Assembly: GCA_025174535.1 (NCBI GenBank)
Contig: JALBUN010000015.1
Coordinates: forward strand, 53,501-117,500
DNA: 64,000 nt
Direction: 5' to 3'
Source of the DNA: Cantharellus purpuraceus
Lineage: Eukaryota > Basidiomycota > Agaricomycetes > Cantharellales > Hydnaceae
Below are positions 34,368-45,031 of the stretch, piece by piece. The translations under genes and the position numbers were made by a program. Under the pieces are notes generated by a model. The model was given only the letters and a program-made list of their open reading frames with translations, was not told where the DNA came from and did not search any database. Each line of letters begins with the position of its first letter. Position 1 is the first letter of the stretch.

Positions 34368-36600
34368 TTGAATCTGCATGGGCGCTGCATATCACTCGTG
34401 CGGAGGAATGCAGATGAGCTGTACTTGCGAAATGAACAAACCACGAAGTTATCTGGATCAGAGACTGGGGAGATTGAGCAGCATAACACTACAGTTCATG
34501 ATATATCTGGATCAACGATGCTTGTCACTTCTGTGGAGGTCCATGGGAATGAGTCTTCTTTCGACATATCAATTGTTTCTGCTGGCCGTGAGGAAGATGG
34601 ATGCAGTGAGGCCAGCACTGTGATATGCTCTGAGCATCTACATATGTCATCGGATGACACGCAAGTGCAGCAGATACAAGCTGTATGCGTGAAGTCCGAG
34701 AGCGAGAGGTCAGTCCAGGATCAGCATGGCTCGACCGTGTGCTCAGTGGCAGCAGACGACGTTACTGATTATGGGGGGACTCTTATTCCTGCTGATATTA
34801 ACACCATTACTGCCCTACCCGGAGCAGCAGGGCAATTGGAGACAGTACGGATGACGAGGGGTGGGGGGTTAGTGGAGCAGACCATCACAGAAGTGACAAT
34901 GGAACAGATCGCGCAAGTAGCAGCAGAGCCAGATATTTGCGTCACATTTGCAGCGTCATCGGGACAACATGGCGGTCAGGCCTTGGAGCAAGGGAAGGGG
35001 GAAGGGAAGTCTGTTGACATCATGATTCTTCCCGAGGTGGAGATGCAGTGGGACTCGTCGGTGCAAGCCCAGGTAGTGTGAGAGTCCACACAATCCATAC
35101 AGGAAGCCATGATACCAGCCCAGCCGACTATGGGGTCTGAGCCTCAGTTGTCCACAGTGAGTGCATTGTGTAGTCATGTACGCAAGTTTGACCAATTGGA
35201 TTTTACCGACCATACGGTACAGACCCCAGCAGTCCCCGGTTCAGCCAACCACGGCGGAGTCCTCAACCCAGGAAAATGTTGGTCCTTGTCCTAAACAGAG
35301 GTTGAAACATCAAGTGGGATTGGGAGAATTGACCAGAGTGGGTATTCTGGCAGTTACAATGTAAGGAGTTAGGCTCTGATTCTTAATGCTATTGAGGCTG
35401 ACTGTGTGGGGCTGTTTGATGCAGGGTGATGTGCAGACTGAGGTAGGGGAGGTGGTGAACGTGGGATCTGCCACCATAGGATCACTGCAAGAGGTTACAC
35501 AAAGTTCAGTGCAGTGGGTCGCCCCAGCGCAGGTGTCTCTCCAAGGGCTCTCACAAGAGATCAGCCAAAGCTCGACAGAGAAAGTCACTCTAGGATCATC
35601 AGCAATGCAAGACGTTTCCCAGTACAAGTCAAAAGCAGACCAGCAATCCAATCAAGACACGTCTCTCGAAGGGCAGTTCACGAGAATGGCGGTCCCGCTG
35701 GTGGAACAGTATACCAGTGGAATGGAATTGCAGTCCATCGGGATGATTGGGGATGTTGCTGTCATGCTGGCAGAGGGCACAATTGCTAGTGATGGTGCCA
35801 TACAATCGGCAACAACGAATATTACCTCCTCGTCAATGGCAAAAGAGGTTTTGCAGGTGGCGGCGCAAGAGAATGTCACTATTTCCTTGTCGACAGAGGT
35901 TGCGCAAACGGCCACTCAGCAAAGTATTCCCTTGTCCACAGAGCTCGTGCAGACAGCGGTGCAGGGAAATATCTCCTCATCCATGGAGGTTGTGCAAACG
36001 GCCAATTAGCAAAAGTATATCATCGACAGAGCTTCCGCAGACGACGATGCAGGAAAGTATCTCCTCGTCCACGGAGGTTGCGCAAACGGCCATACGGAAA
36101 AGTATCTCCTCATTGACGGAGCCTGCACAGATGGCGGCACAGGTAATATCTCCTCATCCACGGAGGTTGCTCAAACGGCCACTCAGAAAAGTTCAACTCG
36201 GCTCGTCAACTGCTGATGTTGCGATATTTGAGACCCATCAGTAAGGGGGTGCTCAGTCTTTAACAGGCATTGTGGTTTCTGCCATGAAACCGAACGTGTC
36301 GACTTTGCGGGTGCAAGGATTGGTGCAGGGCAAGAATGTTGAGGCAACATACGACTCCGTGATGGCAAGCTCTAGCGACGTGCGAGCTGGTTCACTCACC
36401 ACATCCCCTCTACCTCCACTCTCATCGCATGTGAAGACCATGGCATAAGCTTTGCGTCTGCTGGAGTTGAACGAGTTGACACCAGCGTTGTTAATGAGCT
36501 CAAGGGCGGGGTTCAAACAGTCAACAAGACAGTGAGGGAGGGTATTGGAGTATGTGAAGTGTGCGCATGTCGTTGACACATCACAGCGTATCATGCACAT
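34368..36600 (+). pseudogene. Decayed low-complexity gene with 18-residue repeats
   Basis: A 237-codon acidic, Ser/Val/Gln-rich frame runs 34368-35081. It stops at a TGA that, if read through, continues in frame as ESTQSIQEAMIPAQ. An intron with good ends could join it to 35427, where the same style of sequence continues to 36009. From 35870 a roughly 54-bp unit repeats about six times, encoding IS.STEVAQTATQ-like 18-mers, before the frame is lost. Homologous-looking coding continues to about 36560. The function is unknown. The composition suggests an extended or secreted-repeat type protein, with no signal peptide seen. Confidence 0.45.
35870..36215 (+). repeat. 54-bp tandem repeat, about six units
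   Basis: Units share TCCTC/TTG-TCNACGGAGGTTGC-CAAACGGCC phrasing at a regular 54-bp spacing. Later units shift reading frame, so repeat number or single-base changes destroyed the ORF. Confidence 0.8.
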
Positions 36601-37156
36601 TACTGCTGCGTTTCAAGCCTCAATATATTACATATACACACTTAAAATTTTCACCACCACAGACATATATAACACGTCTGTGGTTGCTCGTTCTCCCTCA
36701 GCTGTATTCACAATATACAGGCTGAGGTGAGGAGCACTAGAATATGCATTCCCTGCCCACTTGCTTATTTCTTTTGTTATCTAGTCTTGATCATTATCAG
36801 ACTTCAATAGAATGGCATTATCTGGTTGAGCAGTAGTAGATTCCATGGTGCATGAGATGCCAGCAACTATATAAATTTGGAAATGCATGATTAAGAATTG
36901 TGAGTCACACCAACACTGGTGCCATGTTGTATTCGGCTTGAGAAGATGGATGTTGTGACAACATGAAATTTGATATTCACAGTGCTGAGGGAACTTCACG
37001 CGAAAGGGTTCGCACACATCAGATTAGCTTTAACCATATGAAGAGCACAAACTTGAGGAAGCCCTAGAGTTGCATCATCATTCTCCATTTGATATGGCAT
37101 AGACCTCACAGGAGTTACCAGACTCACATAATGAACAACCTCAGAAAGGGCTTCTT
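36601..37156. other. No recognisable gene
   Basis: Intergenic DNA with one short inverted repeat (CCACAGAC..GTCTGTGG, 36657-36683), possibly a transcript end. Nothing else. Confidence 0.4.
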
Positions 37157-37287
37157 TGGGCCATTTTGGGCAAAATCACACACAATGGTTAATCTGACAG
37201 GACTACATATGGCCAAAAATGTGAGAGTACATTCAACACTACTGTACCATGTGTATGCACTCAAAATCGCAAAGACACAAACCCTAT

Positions 37288-37853
37288 GACGCTTGTTCAG
37301 AATCATGTCAGTATACAATATTCTGATGTATATCTCATATACATCAGAATTTCAATGATACATAAAGCCAGGGAGTTACAATTTGGATATCTTAAAAGAT
37401 TTCAGATGTGTGAAATTTTCATAAATATAAACATATATTCTATATTTTAATAAACTTTAAAAGATGAGATATTTGGTTGAGATGAACATAATCATTTACA
37501 TGGATATAATAGGAATGTATGTATTAATATAATTGGTATTATATAGGGTATTTAGATATACAAATACCAGGTGGGAATTAAAGATAGTTCAAATTATATT
37601 ACAAGTATTGTATAAGAAAGAATCAATGATATTTGGATGTTCCCTCAAGAGAGTTGCCACCACTAAATGGGGAAAAAAAGAATTATTTTTGAGAATTATG
37701 CCAAAATATCAAAATATGTTTTAATCTAGTATATTGTGTAAAATTTGAGAATCATGTTGAAATATGAAAATAAGTTTGAATTGAAGTGTATTGTATAAAA
37801 TTTGAGGAAAATAGGTTGTATATACATATTTATTGTATTTCTGAACAAGCGTC
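37288..37853 (+). mobile_element. Solo TIR repeat, TSD TAT
   Basis: 566 bp, ends GACGCTTGTTCAGAA and TTCTGAACAAGCGTC (perfect 15-bp TIR). TAT flanks it at 37285-37287 and 37854-37856. The empty site is visible at about 44995 in the sister gypsy copy. Confidence 0.95.
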
Positions 37854-37866
37854 TATGGAATGCTTA

Positions 37867-38432
37867 GACGCTTGTTCGGAATCATGTCAGTATACAATAT
37901 TCTGATGTATAGGAGATATACATCAGGATTTCAATGATACATAAAGCCAGGGAGTTACAATTTGGATATCTTAAAAGATTTCGGATGTGTGAAATTTTCA
38001 TAAATATAAACATATATTCTATATTTTAATAAACTTTAAAAGATAAGATATTTGGTTGAGATGAACATAATTATTTACATGGATATAATAGGAATGTATA
38101 TATGAATATAATTGGTATTATATAGGGTATTTAGATATACAAATACCAGGTGGGGATTAAAGATAGTTCAAATTATGTTATAAGTATTGTATAAGAAAGA
38201 ATCAATGATATTTGGATGTTCCTTCAAGAGAGTTGCCACCACTAAATCAGGAAAAAAAGAATTATTTTTGAGAATTATGCCAAAATATCAAAATATGTTT
38301 TAATCTAGTATATTGTGTAAAATTTGAGAATCATGTTGAAATATGAAAATAAGTTTGAATTGAAGTGTATTGTATAAAATTTGAGGAAAATAGGTTGTAC
38401 ATACGTATTTGTTGTATTTCTGAATAAGTGTC
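37867..38432 (+). mobile_element. Second solo TIR repeat, TSD TTA, 13 bp downstream
   Basis: Nearly identical to the TOR transposon ends. TTA flanks it at 37864-37866 and 38433-38435. The empty site AATGCTTAAGCAAC is at about 45005. The last TIR base pattern is GTGTC instead of GCGTC, again a C-to-T change at CpG. Confidence 0.95.
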
Positions 38433-39482
38433 TTAAGCAACTTCCTGTCCCAGAGCAACCATGGAACTCGATCTCCATGGATTTCATAGAGAAACACCCC
38501 CCATCGCTCGGATATGACACCATACTTGTGATTGTTGACAGGTTCACTAAACAGTCACTATTCATTCTGATGCATGACACCATCACCTCCGCCTCACTAG
38601 CCAAGTTGTTCATTCTCCACATATTCTAAACATGGAGTCCCCTTGCATGTCACATCCGATCAGGGCTCAGAGTTTGTGTCCTCCTTCTTTCACACATTAG
38701 GAAAGGCTCTCAACATGAAGCTTCATTTCACCTCCGGATACCATCCTGAAGGAGACAGACAAACAGAACGAATGAATCAGTCCCTGGAACAATATCTCTA
38801 AGTCTATTGTAACTATCAACAAGACAACTGGGCTGACCTACTTTTGATTGCAGAGTTTGCCTACAACAACACTCCAAATGCGACTACTGGCGTCTCTCCA
38901 TTCTTTGCTAATAAAGGCTACCATCCGAACATCTCTGTCCACCCCGAGAAGGAACTCGCCTCCATCAAAGCCTGCCAATTCATAACCAACCTCAACCAAC
39001 TACACCAACATCTCTGAGAAACCATCTCCGATGCCCAGAAACAATACCAAGTCTCTGTGGACCGATGCCACATCCTGGCTCCAGACCTGCAAATCAGAGA
39101 CAAAGTATTCATCAAGGCCAAACATTTCCAGACCACCTGTCCATCGAAAAAACTCTCCAAGAAATACTTAGGTCCTTATGAGGCCATTGCTCACACAGGC
39201 AGCAGGTCCTTCACCCTCTGCCTCTGACCACTTCCAAGCAGTTCACCTGGTCTTCCATATATCAATGCTTGAACCTGCTACTACAAACGAGATCTCCAGT
39301 TGCACCCAACCTCCACCTCCTCTGATCATCATCAAAGGAGATAACAAATATGAGATATCTGAGATCCTGGACTTGAAGATTGATTGTCAGTACAAGTGCA
39401 AGCTCCAGTAACTAGTCAAATGGACTGGATATGAAGGCACCAATGAAGAGTCCTCATGGATCTCCATGTCCAAACTCAATCA

Positions 39483-40243
39483 TGTTGTTCCAGCTGCTGG
39501 ACGTCTAGCTGCCGGACTTCTGGGGAGAAGGGAGAGGAGAGGGGGATTAGAGAGGACAGGGGAGGAACAGGAGCATATAGGAGGCTCAGGAGGTTTTGAG
39601 GGACAAAGGGGGTAAAGGAGGACGGTTACAGGAATGGAATAGGGAACAGGAGAAGCCCCTGTGAGTTCCAGAACTTCCTGGACATTATTTTGCTTTTATT
39701 TTCATCATTTCATCATCATGGACACTTCCCCCCATCATCATCTCATCATCCATCCCATCATTGACTCAGGACATTTACAAATGACTTCACTCATTCATAG
39801 GACTTAGTATCATATATAAATCACATCTGTAATGCACTTGAATGGATAGAGCAATTATCTCTCACTTATTCTGTCTGTGTGTCTGAATCTATTCGTACCT
39901 GGAATATCTCCAGAACGAAAGTGTATTTCTATTAGATTTTGCATATTCTATTAGAATATTGCATATCCAACTCGAATCTCAAATTACGAAGCCATACAAT
40001 CCCTGGCTATTTGTTTATTAAGCATTTACTCTCGTTCGAGTCATCTGCTCCTGATCCCTGCTCAAATTGTCAATATCTAGACAAAGACTACACCAAATCC
40101 CATCAAACTTCATACGAGGATACTCCCAAGATATATCTCAAATTTGACTGCGCATACATCGTGTTCCCACCACTGCTCCATTTTCTATTCGACTTCTGCT
40201 CGTCACTACACCCCAGCAAGGCAATGATTTACATTATTCAAAT
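39483..40243 (+). mobile_element. Solo copia B-type LTR inside gypsy chromodomain
   Basis: 761 bp, TGTTGTTCC..AAATAACA, alignable along most of its length with the copia B LTR at 1838-2569 (shared ACTCTCGTTCGAGTCATC block). Flanks are AATCA and TCTGC, so there is no target duplication. About 170 bp of gypsy chromodomain sequence occurs on both sides, which suggests recombination between two insertions. Confidence 0.75.
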
Positions 40244-40484
40244 AACATCTGCCTCCTCTGATCATCATCGAAGGCAATAACAAATATGAGATATCTGAGA
40301 TCCTGGACTTGTAGATTGATTGTTGGTACAAGTGCAAGCTCCAGTACCTAGTCAAATGGACTGGCTACGAAGGCACCAATGAAGAGTCCTCATGGATCTC
40401 CACATCCGAACTTGATCATGCATCCAAATCCATTTCCAATTTTCACTCCACTTATCCAGACAAACCTGGCCCTCTTATGAATCT
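40244..40484 (+). pseudogene. Gypsy pol C-terminus with chromodomain
   Basis: Starts inside the integrase tail and reads KYEISEILD, CKLQYLVKWTGYEGTNEESSW, then FHSTYPDKPGPLMNL and the natural stop. It is a second copy of the segment at 39305-39482. One stop (TAG at ILDL) precedes the chromodomain core. The chromodomain would guide integration to heterochromatin in this gypsy class. Confidence 0.85.
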
Positions 40485-40648
40485 TTAAGTTCCATTATTG
40501 ATGCTAATTCTATTATTTCACATCATCATTTCATTACAAAGTCACAAAGGAAATTACAAGTCTACCCAACCTCCAAAAGAATCTCACTCCACCCCATTTT
40601 TTCTCCACTCCAAAATATTACAATCATTTTCATTATCATTTTTTTTAG

Positions 40649-40980
40649 TTATACATTGCACTTCCTTTTTCCCTTCCCCTTGTCTACCTCAGGCTCTGTC
40701 TCTGACTCATCATCACTCTCCACATCTGACACCCAATCTTTCTCATCCCCCATGTCTGAATCCTTGTCCAAGGGGGCCATGAACTTCCACAGCCAATGCA
40801 ACTCAGCAGTCTGCCGACCCTCCAGAACCTCCTTCCATTTCATCATCTTCACTAACTCCACTAACAACCCCTCCATCCGCTGGAGGTGCTCCGACTGAAG
40901 GTTAACCAGCCAGATAAGCTGGCCCACAGTACTGTTGGGCACGGAGACATGCCCCATACCTGCACCAGTCATTGCCCCGA
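40649..40980 (-). pseudogene. Antisense accessory ORF of gypsy G, C-terminal part
   Basis: A minus-strand frame reads GQLIWLVNLQSEHLQRMEGLL, WKEVLEGRQTAELHWLWKFM, an acidic tract (DVESDDESETEPEVDKG) and KGKRKCNV. It is antisense to pol and gag. Its stop lies 165 bp after the gypsy pol stop, so the two genes converge. Upstream it is fused to antisense gag at about 40980. The N-terminal part of what looks like the same gene type is at 50712-51430. Similar charged coiled-coil proteins are common in mushroom gene catalogues (recollection, not searched). Confidence 0.6.
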
Positions 40981-40984
40981 ACAG

Positions 40985-42560
40985 ATGGACCACATAGAGG
41001 CCATCAATGAAGAAGACAACACCCCGCCCTCCCCAAATCTGGCGTAAGCCATCTCCCTGCTTGCCAGCAGCATCTGTAACCCACAAGCCCCTAAGTCCCA
41101 GACCAAGGTCTGGGAACCCAACCCATTCGATGGCTCTGATCCATAAAAGCTCCAGCCATTCTTGGTTCAATGCCAGTTGAATTTCCATGACTGCCCCGAC
41201 GGGTTCACATCTGATCGGGTGAAGGTCACCTTCACCATGTCCTATCTCAAGGGCACCACACTGGACTACACTCATTGTTACGCACTAGGTCCAAATCGGG
41301 GTTGGAGATTCGGTCAGAGGTTTGGTTGGAGGTTTGGTCAGAGGTTTGGTCAGAGGATGGGTAGGAGTCAGAGAAGGAGTTGGGTATGTTGTGGGGTTGG
41401 AATGGACTTGGCTTCAGCTTATGTGCTGTGCCCTCACTAATACCGGTGTCCAAGATTTTGGAGATGGAGTACAACTTAGAGAGTTAGGATCGGACTTAGG
41501 AACTAGTCATGATTTGATATTCAAACTGGGGAATGAAGCCCCCAGTTGGGCAACTTAAATACATATTTTGAAATCTAATAATAATTACTCTGGTGATGGG
41601 TCTCTGAGGCCAATGGCCTTACATGAGTATGTCTGAGTCCCACGGGGATGGATGTCTGGGTTCCTATGGTGATGCTGATGCATCAATTGGAACCGGAGAC
41701 GGATGGGCAGAATCGGCAGTGACAATCGGACAGGTAAATGGAGATGTGGCAGTTTCCAAATGGAGTATAGATTTCATATGCATGGGGATCTGAGTGGATC
41801 GGATGGGGATCTGGGTGTTAATGAATATAGTCATAACACTCATGGACGACTCTGATGATCCGTTATGGTCAGAAGACTACTCTGACTTCATCTCCAAACT
41901 TCAGACCAATTTCGGTCCTTACAACCCTGAGGCCAATGCTGAGAATGAACTCAATCAACTTCGGATGAAGGAAAATCACAAAATCGCAAAATACATTGTG
42001 AGTTTCCAGCGGCTAGCCCTGAAAGTCCAATGGGGTGACATCACACTCCGATGCCAATTTTACATTGGTCTTCCATCCTGCATCAAGGACAAGATATCAC
42101 GCATCAGTAAGCCAGATACTTTGGTTAACCTTCACAAGCTCGCCCAATCCATCGATGCCCGTTATTGGGAACATCAATCCAAGGTCTCCTGCAAAAATTC
42201 AGCTAACAACAAATCAGAAAAATCATTGGACAAGACCCCAAAGTCCAACAAGGGGTCCAATAAGAAGACCACCTCCAACTCAGGCCAGAAGTCAAACATG
42301 GGTAACACTGCCGCTTCCGGTTCTGGTCAGAACAACTCTGGAACTGGCAATAGCTCTGGAGCTCACAAGAGCGCTCTGGACCTCTCCACCAAGCTGGGAA
42401 AGATGGAAAACTTACCCAGCAGGAATGCCAGTGTTGCATGGACAACAACCTCTGTCTGTTCTGCAGAAAACCCAGCCACCAAGCCAAGGATTGCAACAAG
42501 GCAACCTCATCCACAGCAGGGGCAAAGGGCCATGCCACCAATGCCATGACGGATCAAAAA
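40985..42560 (+). pseudogene. Gypsy family G gag with CCHC knuckle
   Basis: The gag homology starts at the equivalent of DRIEAVNEEDD of the 52.3 kb copy, so the first 20 or so residues are missing. It runs through FLVQCQLNFHD and MSYLKGTTLDY, is interrupted by a solo LTR C at 41276-41838, then continues MDDSDDPLWSEDYSDF, FYIGLPSCIKD and a zinc knuckle CLFCRKPSHQAKDC near 42450. A TAA replaces the Arg in SDPRKLQ, and about 11 bp are missing at the LTR site. Frames change twice. Confidence 0.88.
41276..41838 (+). mobile_element. Solo gypsy LTR C, TSD CTCAT
   Basis: 563 bp from TGTTACGCACTAGG to GTCATAACA with CTCAT on both sides (41271-41275 and 41839-41843). It includes GT-rich 12-bp-type repeats near its start. 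Confidence 0.93.
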
Positions 42561-42639
42561 AAACAGTAAGCAGTCCTATAGCCTCCATATGGGCTGAGGG
42601 CTGCATTCATCCTCCCCATACGCATCCGCTCTTTCCCAC

Positions 42640-45031
42640 TCCAACTCCCTTACCCTCCTCATCTACTCTGACTCCATTCCCGATACTGCTATTCAAGCAT
42701 TAATTGACTCCGGTTCTACTCACTGTTTCCTTGATTCCTCTTTTTCCAATTTACATAAACTCCATACATACATCATAACTCCGATATCGCTCTGATTATT
42801 TGATGGCACTACTAATGCTGTTATTTCACAAGCTATAGATCTGTCTATCCGTTTTTCTGTTGGAGAAATCCAGAACCTTACATTCTATGTTACTCTGCTT
42901 GACTCCAGCTGTTCTGTAGTTCTCGGACATAATTGGCTCACCACTACAATCTGTTGATTGACTGGGCATTGGGCCATATCACATTCCATTCCCCAGTACA
43001 GGCTGTGTCATCCCCAATGTCACCAGCAACTTTAGGTGCAAAATTATCTTCCGCCTCCACTGACTCCGCTCCGATAGATACTCCATCTACCCCGCCATCT
43101 ATATCAATGGTGGACGGTATGGTCTTCGCCAGACTAAGCAAACTGGATGGTTCTCACACATTCCAGGTTCACCTCTCCGACCCGATATTCCTTGCTGCCT
43201 GTTCTGCCCGATCAACTCCACCAGACCTATCTATGGTCCCTAAGGAGTATCATGAGTTCGCCGATGTGTTCAGCAAGTCTAAAGCCAACTCCCTAGTGGA
43301 ACACCGACCATATGATCTCAAGATTGAGTTGGATGACAACTCCACCCCTCCACTTGGCCCTATCTACTCGCTATCCCAAAAAGAGCTACTGGCTCTCCAG
43401 ACATTCATAGACGAGAAGTTGGCCACGGGCTTCATCCACCCATCCCTATCTCCCCATGGAGCTCTGGTCCTGTTTGTCCGCAAAAAGGACGGATCACTCC
43501 GTCTATGCATGGACTTCTGTGGACTTAACAAGATCACCAAGGAAGACCGATACCCAATACCCTGCACTGTGGACCTACTTGAGAGTCCGTGAAAAGCTAA
43601 GATCTATTCCAAAATAGATCTCTGACATGCCTACCATCTAGTCTGCATCTGAGAAGGCAATGAGTGGAAAACAACCTTCCACACTTGATATGGATCTTTC
43701 GAGTGGTGTGTCATGCCCTTCGGACTGACCAATGCTCCAGCCGTGTTCCAGAGGTTCATGAATGATACCTTCGCTGACCTCCTCAATGTGACCGTCCTTG
43801 TTTATTTAGACAACATTTTGGTATATTTGGACAACGAAGAAGAGCATCGGACACATGTCCGAGAAGTACTCTGACGTGGCCTCTTCACCCGCACCAACAA
43901 ATGTGAATTCCACTCTGACTCAGTTGAGTATCTAGGCTATACCCTCTCCCCAGCAGGACTGACAATGTCTGATGACAAAATCAAAGCCATACAGGAATGG
44001 CCAGAACCGTGGAAAGTCAAAGATGTACAGTCCTTCCTGGGGTTTGCCAATTTCTACTGCCACTTCATTTATGGCTACTCTGATATCACCATTCCGCTTA
44101 CCTGACTTACTAGGAAGGGTACCCAATGGAATTTCACTGATGAATACATTCCTATCCTATTAGAAACCAATGCCTCCAACTATGCACTTGCCACAATCCT
44201 GTCCATCATCTCTCCAGACAATGGACAAGTCCATCCAATCACTTTTCACTCATGTACATTTACACCCCCTGAACTGAACTATGATGTCCATGACAAAGAG
44301 CTCCTTGCCATATATGAAGCCTTCCAGGGAGACACTACCTCAAAGGCCCCCCTGATCCAGTGGACATCATAACAGACCACAAGAACTTGGAATACTTCTC
44401 CACAACAAAACTGCTCACCTGGAGACAAGTCCGATGGTCTGAATACCTGTCTCAGTTCAACCTCATTATCCGTTTCCATCCTGGTCGACTCGGAGCAAAG
44501 CCTGATGTGTTAACTAGACACTGGGACATCTACCCTAAAGAAGGGAGTAGCAACTATGCCACTGTAAACCCACACAACTTTTGTCCTGTGTTCACTAACG
44601 AGCAGCTGGCATTGTCCCTATTGGCATCCACCCTCATGACTCCCACCCTCTGAGCTGTCACCATTATGGACATCGACCAACTCCGCTCCAACATCTGCTC
44701 ATCACTCCGATCCGATCCAGTTGCAGTTAAACACTTCAACAACCCTTCTGATCCAAAATGGTCACTTGACCCCAAAGGACACCTCCGACATAACAACCAG
44801 ACATACGTCCCTGACGCCAACGGTCTCCAACTCTGAGTTTTGCAGTATTATCATGATCACCCAATCTCCAGCCATTTTAGGCAAAATCACACACAAGGGT
44901 TAATCTGACGAGACTATGTATGGCATGCGAGAATACATTCAACACTACTGTAACTCCTGTACCACATGTATGCACTCAAAATCACAAAGGCACAAACCCT
45001 ACGGAATGCTTAAGCAACTTCTGGTCCTGGA
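42640..45031 (+). pseudogene. Gypsy family G pol: protease, RT, RNase H, integrase start
   Basis: Order: protease ([21 protein letters not shown]), RT ([42 protein letters not shown], active site YLDN in place of YLDD at 43806-43814), RNase H (LLETNASNYALATIL in place of the usual ETDASDYA, then YDVHDKELLAI), linker, and integrase zinc-binding region ending at LTR D (45032). In-frame TGA stops at 43590, 43623, 43650, 43686, 43872 and 44103 all sit at family Arg positions. Catalytic Asp codons have become Asn by G-to-A at CG. The copy is dead. Confidence 0.93.

Larger units (their letters stand above)
37157..39482 (+). pseudogene. Gypsy family G integrase, split by two TIR repeats
   Basis: The zinc-binding end (HFGQN.., HYCTMCMHSKSQRHKPY) lies at 37157-37287. 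Two solo TIR repeats follow, and the integrase resumes at 38433. The core shows MDFIEK, TSDQGSEF and GYHPEGDRQTERMNQSLE, then FAYNNTPNATTGVSPF and the start of a chromodomain near 39300-39482, cut by an LTR. In-frame TGA codons occur at Arg positions (QYL-VYC, QHL-ETI). The first 131 bp have an uninterrupted counterpart at 44860-45010. Confidence 0.88.

Noticed and set aside
36657..36683. Hairpin CCACAGAC..GTCTGTGG as a terminator
   Set aside because: Rho-independent-type terminators do not apply to fungal Pol II genes, and no gene end can be tied to it.
40656..40898. Plus-strand ORF at the apparent start of gypsy gag
   Set aside because: It is the complement of the antisense accessory ORF. 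True gag homology begins only at about 40985.
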